A stretch of DNA of 64,000 nucleotides from Sanguinoderma infundibulare (taxonomy: Eukaryota > Basidiomycota > Agaricomycetes > Polyporales > Polyporaceae), in NCBI GenBank assembly GCA_032821775.1, contig JAVLRN010000001.1, positions 2,790,001-2,854,000 of the forward strand, given 5' to 3'. Made by a program: the position numbers and the translations under genes. The notes under the pieces are model-generated. The model was not told the DNA's origin, did no database searches, and saw only the letters and a program-made list of their open reading frames with translations. Positions 1 to 12,182 of this stretch are shown piece by piece; position 1 is the stretch's first letter; the number at the start of each line of letters is the position of its first letter.

Positions 1-2992
1 CTGGCATCTATCACGGCAATCTTGACTTCGAGTCGAATTCGGACGACCTGATTGACAGTGCCCAGCTGCTTCCGTATCCTGCCCTGGTCGCTTCGCCGTC
101 TTTATCGCCAACTCGGCAGAATACTTCTCAGAATGCGATGCCGATCTCCATGTCCTTGACCGAGTTCCACTTCCTCTTGCTATATCGAGATCGCGTATTG
201 GGTATCTCGAATCTCAACGAACAGCTTGCGTACGAGGAGCTATTGCCTTTGGTGCGCACAAACGGATCATTTCGAAATGATCTTTCGCGCTAAACGCCTC
301 TTCCAGAAACCCAACGAGCAAGTACGAGGGCTGACTGCGGACCCGGTGCGCAAGACATATTGGGTGTACACCGACCAGTCAATATGGGAGATCGGTGTCA
401 CCAACGAACGCCGAGACGTATGGAAGATCTATCTTGACAAGGGCAAGTTTGACGCTGCACTTCAGTATGCTAATGTATGTCTAAGAAGTGATATTATATG
501 CGGTTGCTGACCTTAACTCAGAGCGCGCCGCAAAGAGATAAGATCATGTCCGCACAAGCCCGGGCGTTCTTCAACGAAGCACGCTACTTCCAGGCGGCCC
601 AATGCTACGCTCAATGCTCGATATCATTCGAGGAGGTTACCCTTCAGTTTTTGGACGTCGGGGAACGAGATGCTCTTCGTTCATACCTGATTTCGCGCCT
701 TGAGCGGACACGGAAGACTGTAGGTCATCTACAGCTAAGAGAACCACCGTAGTTCTTACCCCATTCCCAGGATCTCTCCCAACGGATGATGCTTGCGACA
801 TGGCTTGTCGAGTTTTACCTCAGCAAATGCAACGAGCTCGATGACTTGGTCGCTTCCGAGTCCGTATCGCAGGATGTTGACAACCTGCTCGCTGAGCGTG
901 CAATGCTCGAGGATGACTTGAGGCATTTCTTTGAGACGTACAAGGTCGGTTCATCTTATGAGAGTCTCTTAGCGCGGGATCTGCTTACAAGTCTCTTGCA
1001 GGCAAACCTCGACCGGAAGACTGTCTACGAGTTGATCCAAGGCCATGGCCGTACCGACATGTATCTTCACTATGCTACAGTGGTCGGCGACTTTGTGCGA
1101 GTCGTTGAACATTGGGTCATGGAGGAGGAATGGACGAAGGCCATCGATGTCGTCAACCGGCAGGTTCGCACTCGTTACCGCCTTCAATTTGCTCACCTAA
1201 CATACTTCTTCAGTCGGATCTCGAGCTCTACTACCGATTTGCATCCGTTCTCATGCGGCACGCACCCAAAGAGACTGTCGACTCGTGGCTTCGTCAGCGA
1301 TCACTCGACCCTCTCCGGCTTATTCCTGCCATCCTTCGGCTACAGCATGCACCTCGCGACCCGCTATCACCCAATCATGCTGTGCGGTATCTCAACCACG
1401 TCATATTCGAGCAGGGAAACACTTCCCCTACAATCCACAACTTGATGATTACCTTCTATGCGTCTACTCCCATGTTATCTTCTGCTGCCTCAACCACATC
1501 AACAAATCACCCGGAAGATGATGGGCCACTGTTGCGCTTCCTGTCAACGGCGCCATCCGATCCGCTCACTGGAAAGCCGTACTACGACCTTGACTACGCG
1601 TTGCGGCTCTGCAAGCAGGGAGGCCGGACCCAGCCGTGTGTCCACATCTACTCGAAGATGGGCTTGTGGGAGAACAGCGTTGACCTTGCGCTCGAGAAGG
1701 GCGATCTGGAGCTTGCGAAAATCAACGCTGATATGCCAGAGGACGACGACCAGCTTAGGAAGAAGCTCTGGCTCAAGATCGCCAAGTATGTCGTGCAAGA
1801 CAAGCAAGACATCAAAATGTACGTTTCCACATCTATCGCGTTAGACCCACATCCTTCACGTTCATCTTCTGTGGGAATCTCAATGTTTCTTGCTTTCCAT
1901 CCATCATCATGACTGACAGTTGTGATATATCAGGGCGATGGGCTTCCTCGAGAACACCGATCTGCTCAAGATCGAAGACATCCTGCCGTTCTTCCCCGAC
2001 TTCGTGGTCATCGACGACTTCAAGGACGAGATCTGCACCGCACTCGAGGGCTACTCGGCGCACATCGACGAGCTCAAGGCTGAGATGAACGAGGCGACCA
2101 AGAACGCGGAGGCGATCAAGCAGGACATCGCTGCCCTCCAGAAACGGTTCATCACCGTGGACGCCACGGAGAAGTGCTCGCACTGCGAGCTCGCTCTCAT
2201 GACTCGACAGTTCTACGTCTTCCCGTGCCACCACACCTTCCACGCGGACTGTCTGATTGGCCTGGTGAGTGCTTATTTCCTCCACCGCTTCCTGCGGGGT
2301 GGGAGCACCCCACCTGCGCGGCTCTCGCGCTTCGCGTTCACAGCCGCTTCACCTACACTGTCATCTCCGTGCCTTCCTGGCATCGTCCTCGTGCGATCGA
2401 CTGCTTGTTTGACGTTCCTTGCGTGTCCAAAATACGTCTGTACCCGACGCTGACGACCGGATGCACGCCTCCCTCGCTTCCACAGACGAAGGAGTTCCTC
2501 CCTGCGCACGCGCTCCGCCGCATCCTCGCACTCCAGACCGAGCTCATGAAGTCGTCGGCGTCGCAAACGACCGCGATCGACCGAGCCGCGATCACGAACC
2601 CGTCATTGCTCCCGGCGACGCACCCCGCGCGCCAGCGCACGCTCCTCTCCGCCAACTTTGGCGTGGGCGGCGTCGGGGCGGCGGGGGCCCGCGGCGCGAA
2701 CGCGCTCGGGCGCAACATCCTCTCTGCGGGGGACCGGCTGCGCGACCTGATCATCCCGGACGCGCTCGCAAGCCTCGTCACCGCGCCCGCGGGGTGGATC
2801 CCGGGCATGGGCGGCGGGGGTGGTGGGGCGAAGCGCGACGCGGGCGAGAAGGACGCGGAGAAGGTGGAGAGGACGCGGAGGGAGCTCGAGGACGTGCTGG
2901 CGGCGAACTGCCCCCTGTGCGAGAGCGTCATCGCGGGGCTGGACAAGCCGTTCGTCCAGGCGGGGGAGATCGACGCGAGTTGGGACTTGTGA
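1..2992 (+). CDS. VPS18: Vacuolar sorting protein 18 (HOPS/CORVET core subunit), 5' end missing
   Basis: Tethering-complex subunit for vacuole and endosome fusion. The window opens inside the N-terminal beta-propeller (Pep3/Vps18 region; the segment around 60-500 reads like the conserved part with TYWVYTDQSIWEIG-type sequence near 355). A long alpha-solenoid follows, with the clathrin-like repeat section at about 900-1850, then a short coiled coil (about 2050-2140) and a C-terminal RING-type finger: CSHC near 2175, CHHTFH near 2228 and, after an intron, CPLC near 2912. The exons lie in different frames joined by short GT-AG introns (for example at about 476-521, 1815-1933 and 2264-2486). The stop is at 2990-2992. 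The last coding exon holds a glycine-rich, low-complexity insert (about 2650-2840) between the two halves of the RING, which is longer than in yeast. Family assignment is firm; exact intron ends are inferred. Confidence 0.9.
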
Positions 2993-3521
2993 ATCGTGAT
3001 CGGTCTGGTGTGTCTTGTTTTTTTTTGTCTTGTCACGACCTTGCGCCCTCGATCGGCACAACATATCACGCATATGCTTTACTTGTGCTAGCCCGCTGGG
3101 TTGCGGAAGTGCTCAGGAAGAGTAAGAAGTCCGAGCAATGGCACTGGTTGTCCGATCATACAATACACCCGGGCATGCATGCATTGCTTGTACTAAAGGA
3201 TAGGTTCCGACGACGTCCCGGACAGCAGTGAGTGCATGGTTGCAGCGATGTCCATGTGCTTTTGCCTCCGAAATCGAGGCCGAGGGAACATTACATCCAT
3301 GCGCCCACGTGGCGAGGGCACTCTCTCGACTATCGCGAGAGGCCGGTGGCCACCTCGAAGATGGAATACGGCAATTATAACGTTGCATGGACGCCATCAA
3401 GCCGACAAGCTCGTGATGGCTGGTGGGAGGCATGGACGATAGTGCATCGAGAAGTCCTGGTCGGACAGACCTCCATTCGTTGGGAGTGGATGCACCCACG
3501 GATGGCGAGGGCCGGTCGGGG
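2993..3521. other. Convergent intergenic region, VPS18-CGR1
   Basis: Between the stop codons of two convergent genes. A run of eight T's follows the VPS18 stop by about 20 bases. Short open frames on both strands show no protein-like composition. Probably the two 3' UTRs. Confidence 0.6.
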
Positions 3522-4151
3522 TCAGTGATTGATTTTCTTGGTGCGGCCGGCTTTCCGGCGTAGCCTGGCGGCCTTGCGCGCGCCCATCTGTGGACGGGAA
3601 GGATTCCAAGACGAGAGGGCAGTTGCGCGGGGGAGAGTGTCAGGTCTCGTAGCAACGGGAAGGCTTCAGTGTGCGGACCTTTGCCTTCTCCTCTTCGAGC
3701 CTGCGCCGTTCGTCTGCGGCCTTTTTGCGCTCGAGGGTGATCTCTTTCCGTCTGCAAGCGACGCAGAGACAGGAACGACGACGTCAGCGATGGCGGCGTT
3801 TTAGCGTGCGATGGTGAACATGGCGCACCTTTGAATTTCCGCGAGCTTCTCGTCCTTAAGCTCTGCGTGGAGTTTCTTAATCGCCTGCTCCTTCTTAACC
3901 TTCTCCATCCGATCCTCCCACTTTTTTGTCTTTAGACCATTAGGGAGGAGGGAGCGTCTAGGTGCGATGGCGAAGGGGTTCTGGCATGAGAGACGTTGGG
4001 ATTCGATAAAACGAGGGAGGGGAACATACACCGTTGCAGACTTTGCCGGCTTCCATCCCTTGCCAGAGAGGCGGCCGGCGGACGACTGAGCGAGCGGACG
4101 AGGAACATCGTCTTCCGCGTTCGCAATAGGAGCAGGCGTGGTGGAGGACAT
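3522..4151 (-). CDS. CGR1: rRNA-processing protein Cgr1
   Basis: Small basic nucleolar protein needed for pre-60S rRNA processing. It starts with MSSTTPAPIANAEDD at 4151. The family signature GRLSGKGWKPAKSATV is followed by an intron, then the KTKKWEDRMEKVKKEQAIKKL block near 3900. The charged helix (ERKKAADERRRLEEEKAK) continues after a second intron (about 3753-3835). A third intron beginning GTCCGCAC, with acceptor CCACAG before 3590, joins a lysine/arginine-rich tail (ARKAARLRRKAGRTKK) to the stop at 3522. Length (about 125 residues) and order match the Cgr1 family. The last splice is inferred from the frame: without it the helix runs into a stop after a few codons. Confidence 0.85.
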
Positions 4152-5057
4152 GGTTGCTGAAATTTTTTAGAGTCGGAGGAGCGCGCTAAGGCCGGAGCAG
4201 ACGTCGGAGATGTGGAGAAGGACTTCCTGTGCGGGCACTCCCCGCCCAGCAGATCGAATCTGCGATTGGCCACACACGTGGCGGGACAGATCTCAGCGGT
4301 GGCGCCGGCCATATCCGTCCCGGCGGCGGCGGTTTCACACTCGTCCTCGCCTGTCACTGTCCGAGTCCGACGTCGAGCAAACGCAGGCCAAGAGGCCGGG
4401 CAGCCTCTGTCTCCACCGCTACTCGTGCCGGCACGCCTGATAGGCATCTCGACGGGTTCGCGAAGGCGAGGCGCTGGCAGCAGTTCCAAGTGATGATATC
4501 ATGACTGTCAGGAACACACGTCGGCGACTGTGCGAATCAGCCGCCCTCGGTGCGCGTCTTGCAGGGTCTCCGCGGCAGTTGAATTCCCCTTCGGTGCGAC
4601 AGCTAGCATCGTGGCGCGGGGTAAATCCGTTGGACGCGGACGCGCCGCCTCTGAATCCCTTTCCAGTCCGAGTCGCGCAAGCTGGGCAGCGTGCACTGTG
4701 AATTTGAGTGTCCTTCTCGAAAGATGGGCGCAGGCGTGGGTGAGAAGAGGAAGGGACCAGGGGCGGCGGGGGTTCTTCTGATAAGGGCAAATTGTCTAGC
4801 CTGGTTTGGGGGCGGAAGTGATGACGGGGGAGGGCGAGTGGGGAGCGGAGCCGAGGGAGGGTGTTGACGGGTGTTTGTTGAGCTAAACTGCGTTGAGCAA
4901 GTGGGCAGGAGCGAGAGTGACAGCCAGACTCAGACTTTGCTCAGACGGGGGCTCCTCCTCGCCGTCCACGGTCTTTCCGTCCTCTTCTCTTTTCTCTCCG
5001 CTCCTTCCTCGCCACACGCTCTTTCCCCACCCCCTCGGCCCCTCGCCGAGCGGTCTC
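4152..5057. other. Divergent promoter region, CGR1 and the orphan at 5058
   Basis: About 900 bases between two divergent start codons. The last 200 bases before 5058 are strongly pyrimidine-rich on the plus strand (CT tracts around 4975-5045), as is common for fungal core promoters and 5' UTRs. The open frames here are short, overlap on both strands and resemble no family I know. Confidence 0.55.
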
Positions 5058-7814
5058 ATGAGCCTCATGAACTCCCCCCTCGACTACCGCCACCACGACG
5101 ACCATCTCAAGCTCCTCCTCGACCAGCGCGCCGCACGCGCTGACCTCCATGCTCGTTTCCCCTCCCTCTCAGAGTTTTCAGACTCCCCCTCCATATACAG
5201 CCACGCCCAGTTCTCCCCACGCCCCCAAGACCGCCCCGTCCTCGATGGCTATCCAAACTCGTTCCGTTTTCCCCAGAGCCCAAAGGTCTACTCCCCCTCT
5301 CTCCCAGAGCAGCGTTCTCCTATCACAGACAGGGAGCGGCTAAACATCCCCACCGCCTCTAGCCTCGACCTCGACGATGACCCTCGCTCTTCCTCCGAGC
5401 TTAACAGCATACCCGATGAAGAAGATCTCGACTCCCCTCACGAGGATGCAGAAGACGAGCCCCGGATCAGTATGTACGGACCTAAAATGCGCTTCCACTC
5501 CCCAGCGCCTTGGGAAGAGGACGATCTGGATGCAAGCAGCGTTCTCGACGAACCGTCCCTCTCGAAGCGTGTCAAGAAGAGGTCCGAACCTGGCAAGAAA
5601 GCTTGGCCGCTCTCCAGAGCCAATCCTGATCCTCGTCCGAGCACCGACTCTTCCCGTTCCGCCAAGGCCAAGCACTCCTTCGACGCTGCCTCTACCATCT
5701 CCGCCAATGGCGCCTTGGCGTACGTCCATCGCGCTTTTCGTTCTTTGTTGCATCTCTTGATCTCCTGTCAATTTTACAGTGCCCTTGCTCACGCTTCCAT
5801 GTCCTCCACCTCTCTCGGCATGCATCAGTCGCCTCATTCCTTGCGCGACAAGTTGTCTCTCCCCCGCCTCAGATCCAGAACTCCATCTAACATTGGCAAC
5901 CATGATCAGTTCTCCCCGACAAGTGCTTCACCCATTAGTCGTATTGCCACCCCGCCACACTCAGATGTCTATGGAGACAATCGCTCCGTTTTTGGTCATT
6001 CCTCCAATCTCTCCGGGAGTTTTGTTCACGAGTACTCGCATCCATATGCCAATCCGGAACATGCACGATCCGTCGACAGCGATCTCCAGCCAGCCTCTCC
6101 AAATGCCCTGGCCTTTGGCGCGAATCGCAGCGAGTCAAGTGCGACGCTCACCGATGCTACCCCCAGCAGTAGCATCTCCCAATTCCGGTCCACCACGACT
6201 TTAGGCTTGTCACCCGGCACTTCCACAACTTCGGTCAACCCCAGCTTGAACGAGTCTCTTTCATCCCGTTTCAAGGGCATCTCGTCCCCCATGCCGGTCG
6301 ACAAGTCTTCCCTTCATCCTGAACAGCTCACCAAGCTCAATGGCTTCCACTCACCCATCACCCCTGCAAACGCCGTTAGCCCAGTCGTTCGGAGCTGCGA
6401 CACCGCTCAGCCAGGGATGCCCATGGGCGGTATCAACGCGTGGGAGTCCACTGGTCCTAGTACTGGTACCGCAGCTGCAGCGGGGGGTGCGCTGAAACTC
6501 ATCTCGTTGGAAGAGGCCCAGGCCCAGGCTCGCGAACGTTCCCGCAGTCAGACGGCTCTGCCGACCATCTCGAGTCCTTTCACAGCCCCGAAGTCTCTCT
6601 TCCAGGACCCGGAGACGGACACGCAACGTGCGCAAGGGCGGGCCCGTTCCAGTAGCTCTGGAGGTCTAAAGGGGAAAGCTATGTTCGATTCCCCCCAACG
6701 CCACGCTGCCCCATGCCCCGGCGACTCCCCCATCAACGCCCCCACGAGGCAGGTGGCCAGGAAGAAGAGTGGTTTCATGCGGTCTCTGTTCAACGGCAAG
6801 GAACGCGTGTCACCAAGCTCCCCGCCGCCTCCAGTTCCGACGTTAACTCAGGACGCGTTTGCTGCCATGCCCCCGCCTTTACCACCTCAGTATGTGCGCC
6901 CCCGCCAGGCGTCAGCTCATCGCGTTCCCGTACCGCCGTTGGTTCCTGAAGACGCAGATTCACCCGCCGAGTCTCCTCCTATTTCTTCCAGCGCCTCGTC
7001 CATATCTGCGTCCAGCGGCTTGCGCGAACAGCAACAGCTGAGTGTGCGGCGTAAGGTGCCCGAGCTGTCGATCGTCACCTCTCAGTCAATGGCCAGCCTG
7101 TCCCCGAAGGTCCCCCACACCGCTCCGCTGTCTGACGGGTCCGGTGACCATGCTCATCATTACCATCACTTGACGCCGACGACCGCGGTGAACCTAGCTG
7201 AAGTGCGTTCGAATGGTGGTTCTCCGAGCAGTGCTCCCTCTTCCAAGACAGATTTTGTCGGGCTCAGCATCCGCCCAATGTCTACGCTCTTCACCAGGGA
7301 GCTCAAGGAACTGGCTGACAAGGATGATCCTTCAATTTGCACGCGACCTTCTCTCGAGGTCGACACCCCAACTACTGGTACGACAGCCATCTCTCCTATC
7401 AGCCCAGACTTTCCGAGCGCGAAGCCTCTCGGATACGGACGGTCGAGCGACGAGAAGTCGGGCCACATCTCCATCGCGCAGGATGACCGGGATCAGTCGA
7501 GCATCATCCAGGCGCTCCAGGAGCAGATCCTGTCAACGCGCCGTGCGTGGCAGCGTCAGATCTGGGAGCTCGAGGGGCAAGTACGGGACCTCAAGGCGGA
7601 AGTCGAGGAGCTTCGGACGGCGGACGGTCGGAGCGAGTATTGCGCGACCTGCGGTCGGGGAGCGGTTGGCCGTCCCGACGCCGCCGACAGTGACGACGCC
7701 GCAAATAGCAAGACGCTGGACGACCTGAGGAGGGCCGGCGTGAAGGTTGGGGGCGTCGTGAACCGTCCCCGCGCTCGCACCGGCGTCGGCTCGCGCTTCG
7801 CAGCACGAGAATGA
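5058..7814 (+). CDS. Serine/proline-rich orphan with C-terminal coiled coil
   Basis: Not recognised. The first ATG of the frame is 5058 (MSLMNSPLDYRHHDD). The frame stays open across a 60-nt in-frame intron (GTACGT at 5720, TTTTACAG ending 5779) whose removal gives about 898 residues. Most of the protein is low-complexity Ser/Pro/Thr sequence with SP and TP sites, a basic patch near 5560-5620, and a KKSGFMRSLFNGK-type basic motif near 6760-6800 next to a proline run. The end is different: a helical heptad section (about 7500-7620, rich in Gln, Glu and Leu, with three Trp residues) followed by a CATCG pair of cysteines at about 7640. Such a layout suggests a cytoskeletal or signalling scaffold, but that is a guess. 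Codon use is that of its neighbours, so it is a real gene. Confidence 0.85.
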   Translation: MSLMNSPLDYRHHDDHLKLLLDQRAARADLHARFPSLSEFSDSPSIYSHAQFSPRPQDRPVLDGYPNSFRFPQSPKVYSPSLPEQRSPITDRERLNIPTASSLDLDDDPRSSSELNSIPDEEDLDSPHEDAEDEPRISMYGPKMRFHSPAPWEEDDLDASSVLDEPSLSKRVKKRSEPGKKAWPLSRANPDPRPSTDSSRSAKAKHSFDAASTISANGALAYVHRAFRSLLHLLISCQFYSALAHASMSSTSLGMHQSPHSLRDKLSLPRLRSRTPSNIGNHDQFSPTSASPISRIATPPHSDVYGDNRSVFGHSSNLSGSFVHEYSHPYANPEHARSVDSDLQPASPNALAFGANRSESSATLTDATPSSSISQFRSTTTLGLSPGTSTTSVNPSLNESLSSRFKGISSPMPVDKSSLHPEQLTKLNGFHSPITPANAVSPVVRSCDTAQPGMPMGGINAWESTGPSTGTAAAAGGALKLISLEEAQAQARERSRSQTALPTISSPFTAPKSLFQDPETDTQRAQGRARSSSSGGLKGKAMFDSPQRHAAPCPGDSPINAPTRQVARKKSGFMRSLFNGKERVSPSSPPPPVPTLTQDAFAAMPPPLPPQYVRPRQASAHRVPVPPLVPEDADSPAESPPISSSASSISASSGLREQQQLSVRRKVPELSIVTSQSMASLSPKVPHTAPLSDGSGDHAHHYHHLTPTTAVNLAEVRSNGGSPSSAPSSKTDFVGLSIRPMSTLFTRELKELADKDDPSICTRPSLEVDTPTTGTTAISPISPDFPSAKPLGYGRSSDEKSGHISIAQDDRDQSSIIQALQEQILSTRRAWQRQIWELEGQVRDLKAEVEELRTADGRSEYCATCGRGAVGRPDAADSDDAANSKTLDDLRRAGVKVGGVVNRPRARTGVGSRFAARE

Positions 7815-8716
7815 TTGAACGACCTTGCATGTTCTGGTTAAGGCGAGTAACGTTATGCACGCGCACCAGCATCTCCGCTACGGTGTGACACATCGCACGC
7901 ACATGTATATGCACATGGACAGATGGACACTCTTTCCCCACCCTCTTGTCTTGGTATATACGTCTTGGCCATTCCTTGTGGTGCCGTCACCTTCAAGTAC
8001 TACTGTAGATAGACCGGCCGGGTCGGCGACCATCGGCCGCGAGGGACGCTCTCTTTTCCGTGGTCTGGTCTCTTTGTCTTGTCTTTGTTTATTTCTATGT
8101 CTATCAGCCCATGTAATTTTGCACCTCGGTCTCAGCACTCCACGCTCATTCTATTCGCATTACCACACAGTTCGCAACTTGATACCACATGTTCCGCGCG
8201 TTGTAGAATATCCTGTAGTAATGTGTCCCAGCACGTCTCGCTGTGTCCCCCCCACTTCCCGTATCCTCGCACTTCGCACTTCGCGCTCCACAGCCCGCCG
8301 CAACCGGGTCGTATTCCCCTTGTATGCAGCATCATCGTCCACCAGTCCTTTCCTTTGTCTGGGCCCCGATTCGCGTGTTGTACCTTGGGTGGGATATCGA
8401 TCCCACTTGTGTCGTTCTACAGAATTACCAATCTTCGCACCTCACGTCTTCTTTTCTGTGGTTTGTGTCGTTGCTCGTCCGTAGGCCGTACGATATATGT
8501 TGTACCCGCGGGCGTAGTACATTCGTGCAATGTGGCATCTCGAATGGGTCGGGCCGCAGAGCGTACTGCGAGCATCGTGTCTCTTTACCGTATGTCTGCC
8601 TGCCAGTGAATCGGGAAGAGTCCATAAACGCATACGCCAATAGTCCTCAAGTGATCATTGCTAATCTACATAAATACGCTGGAAAGATGGTCCCGATGAC
8701 GCACGCCCCGGCAAGG
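7815..8716. other. Convergent intergenic region, orphan-SEC39
   Basis: About 900 bases between two convergent stops. Long pyrimidine-rich runs on the plus strand, no convincing coding frame, no RNA gene seen. It likely holds both 3' UTRs. Confidence 0.55.
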
Positions 8717-11700
8717 TCACTCGTCGTCTGCGCCCAGCAGCCACCCGATGCCCTTTTGCAGCGCACGCGAAGCTTGTTCCGACACGTGCGCGCTGTCCGG
8801 CGGCCGCGTCCTGCTCGAGCTTCGCGACCGGTCAGAATGCTCGGAAAGGTACGAAGACCGTCCCCTGCCTCCGAACGAGAAGGGAATGTTGGCGGCCACC
8901 CGGCTGAAGGCTTTGTTGGCCAGCGCGGCGGCATCGGGCGAGGCGGGGATGTGCATCTGCATGCTCTGCAGACGGGTCGCGAGCGACGCCGCGACGTCCG
9001 CCCCGGTGACCCGCGGGCGGGACGGTGTGCTCGTCCGCCGCCCGCCACGCTTCCGAGAAGCGAGCGCCTCCCGGCGCCGGTCGACGTCCTCTTCCTCCAA
9101 CGCACGCCACGCTGCGAGGACGTCTGGGAGCTTCTCCGCGGGGCAGAACTCGAGCGCACGGCCGAGCAGCGCGAGCTTCGCGTCGACGTCCGGGAACTCG
9201 GGGTGGCGCCCGAGCTGGAAGCACGTCACCCAGCAGACCTCGCTCGCCTCGTGGACGCTCGGGTCCGCCGCGGGCCCGGGCGGGTGCGAGGAGCGGAGGA
9301 GGACGACGGTGGCGACCATCGTCTCGCTCGTCTCGTGCGCGCGCGCAAAGTCCTCGACCTGGAGCGCGGTCTCGGCGAGCATGGCTAGCGTCTTGACCTC
9401 GGCGACGGCGTCGCCGCGGAAGCCGAGCTTGCGGACGAGGTCGAGGATGACCTCGGTGTGCTTGTACGCGTCGTCGTTGCTCGACAGCACGCGGGAGACG
9501 AGCGAGAGGCGGTCCTTGGTCAGGCGAATCTCGATCGGGGAGATGGGGATGCCGGGACGGGACATCAGGTTGAATGAGCAGAGACGGGTGGTGGCTTCGA
9601 TGAACTCCTTCTCCTGCGTTACGCGGTCAGAGGGCTCAGGAACGTCGAGGCTGGAAGCACAAGTCACTATTGGATGGTCCAGTCCGATAGGAGGAAAGGC
9701 ACGTACCAGTCGTATGCGAGCTTCATGTCCCCGAAGTGGTAGTTGCCCGAAGTCGCATTGTCGTAGAATTCCTGCGAACAGGTGAGGCAGATATCCTCGA
9801 TCACTTGATGATCGAGGGATCCTTTCAAGCCCGATGATTTCAGCAGCATCTTCGCGATGTCGAAGTCTAAATACTAGTTAGCGTTTGTTGCTTCCGATTC
9901 AAACAGAAGCAACACTTACTCCCGGTGCTCAGAAGCCCAGTAAAGAAGATGCGTATGATGTCGTCCCTGGAGAGAAGGCAGAACGCACTCCTGGAATCGC
10001 CCTCATCTGAGCCCGCTAGCTTGAGCATGTCCTCAAGGAGCCATTCCCAGTCCTCTTGGGTATCGAGCTGATCGTCCGAGGCATTCGCGCGACGTGCCAT
10101 CCGGTTCGCCCGAGAGCGCTGCTCGCCGATATGAGCGTTGCTCTGCAAGAACCAGCGCAAAGGCGCAGGAACGCTCCATTTTGAGAGGATTTCTCCAGAC
10201 TCCAGATGCACGTCCAAGACGTCGAGCGCGCGCGACAAGGATGTCATCGGCAACGGCTTGAAGAAGAGGAGTAGATCCGAAGGCGTCGTGCGTGGCCGGG
10301 TGGTAGACGGGGTAACGAAATCGCCCAGAGAAGCGATGGTAGTGTCGGTTTCATCCGCCTCGTCGTCCTCCCCTTCAGGAGTATCCCAAGCAGGAAGACA
10401 CTCGAAGATGCGACTCATTGTTGACCACTCATCCAGTTCGTCGCTCCCATACAAGCATGCCAGGGCGAGGCGTGCCATGTCTCCGTCGTCCTTGATGATA
10501 CGCTGCCCCTGCGTGAAGGTCGGTTTCGACGCTTCGAATACCGCAGCGACGATGTCCAACGGCGCGTCCAGGATGTAGTCGTACAGCATGCGCGTGCTGA
10601 GCGAAGGATCTGGCTTACCCGCTCGTTCCGCGCGCGACTCCAAGACGAAGAGGTATGGCATTACGAGCTTTTGAATGTCTCGCGCGGCACTCCCTTCCGT
10701 CGAGTGAGCGAGATATGCACGGACGATATCCGCCGGGGACATCGACCTCCACCTGTCCAGCGACCAGTCCTCCACCGAGCTCTCAACTCCTTGGGACGCG
10801 TCGTAGACAAGACGCGCGATGAGGCTGAGATCCTCGCCGACCTCGTCAAGCCCAGAGACCCCTTGCGAAGCAGCATGCTGGACCAGGGAAAGCGCGGCGT
10901 CCGCCATGCCGGTGGAGAGAAGCACATGGTCGATCCTGCAGAGGTACCAGGACGACAGCTCTGAGGATGAGAGAGGATTTGCGGTGGAAGGGAAGCTTGA
11001 GCCCGCGGCGGGATATGAGACACAGGGAGGCACCCCGCACTCGTTGAGAGCGCGTGTGCACTCCGGGGACTCCGCGTAGTCCGCCTCCACTCTCCATGGG
11101 TTGGGTTGTGGCTTCTGCTCCGCATCAAGAGAAGCGTTGAAAGGAGGCAGGAAGTCCCGGTATTCGGACGCGGGGGCATACTCTGGAATGCAGTCGAGGA
11201 TAGAGAAGCGGTATGGCCACAACGTTTGCCCGTGTCGGTCGACAAGTATGCGGAGCGCAGCGAAGTGCTCCTGCGACGCGAACAGACATGCTGTCTCCAC
11301 CAAATCCGTCGCGAGGAACGCTGACAAGGGTATGGGAGCCTTGCCGGGCTTGGAGGTCTGTTGCGCCGGGTCACCACCGTCGTCTGCCCAAGGGTCGTCC
11401 TCCCACTCCTCGTCAACGCCATCCCCTTCGCCCTCGTCCTCCGCCGGAGCCTCCTCGCATATCTTCACCCAAGTGTTTAGCCTGTCCAGTCTTTCCAACA
11501 AGACCGCGCGTATCCGGCATAGTTGTGCGTCCGCTGGCTCGTCAGCGAAGTAGGAGAGGAGGGAAGAATGGTGTGCCCTCTCGTTCACCTCCGTTTCCAC
11601 GTCCGCCTCTCCTCCGTTATCACCTCCTACGCGTGCGGCAGCGTTGCGAGCACGTTGTGCCGATGACGAAGTCCTTTCCACTCCAAGGTCCAGCAAAGCC

Positions 11701-11873
11701 CTCTGGACGGTCGCGTCTTCGAGTATGCGGTCGACACAAGCAGCAGATACCCAGAGGTCATCATGAATAGGTTTTAGCAGCTTCTCTACATTTTCCAGAG
11801 AGACTTGGTCGTCGAGAAGGCCAGTCCACCGTGAGGGCGCGTCCGGCGCGGAGGAGGTTGTGGCGGTAGACAT
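8717..11873 (-). CDS. SEC39: Secretory pathway protein Sec39 (Dsl1/NRZ tethering complex)
   Basis: Sec39/NBAS-type alpha-solenoid protein that helps Golgi-derived COPI vesicles dock at the ER. The start ATG at 11873 (MSTATTSSAPDAPSRW) was chosen because the frame upstream has no other good start and a non-protein-like composition. The first exon runs to about 9890. Two introns, at about 9849-9880 and 9665-9690, connect it to a middle exon (SLDHQVIEDICLTCSQEF type sequence, KLAYDWYVPFL) and to the last exon, which contains LCSFNLMSRPGIPISPIEIR, a block conserved in the Sec39 domain. The C-terminal 80 residues are Arg/Ser-rich. About 1,020 residues in all, within the range of fungal Sec39-domain proteins. 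The family is called from the domain pattern; intron ends are approximate. Confidence 0.82.
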
Positions 11874-12182
11874 ACTCGAGAGGCGAAGACACGTGTAGAG
11901 AGACGTGTTCGCGTTCCTCCCTATGACGTGGGCGGCAGTCTTCTCGACGTGGTGGCTGCGGACCTCGCATGTCGATGCAACGGCCACGAACGGCCACAAA
12001 ACATGTTATGTTGTGCATGTAATACAAATGTATGGATGGAGCATCTAATCCCATAACGCGATGGGAGGTATAGATAATTTTCGTCTGCAGTGCAATCTTG
12101 GCAAGGACTTGGCACGACCGAGCACTTCATATCCGCACCAACATGACCTCGCAATGCATCCCAGACCGACACCACATGTCGA
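11874..12182. other. Promoter of SEC39 and 3' flank of NIP7
   Basis: About 310 bases. SEC39 and NIP7 are on the same strand, so this must hold the end of the NIP7 transcript and the SEC39 promoter. No clear element seen. Confidence 0.45.

Noticed and set aside
4893..5057. Start of the Ser/Pro orphan at 4893
   Set aside because: The codon is TTG, and the extra segment is CT-rich leader; the first ATG is 5058.
8748..9785. Plus-strand open frames opposite SEC39
   Set aside because: Low-complexity Arg/Ser sequence, antisense to the conserved C-terminal exon.
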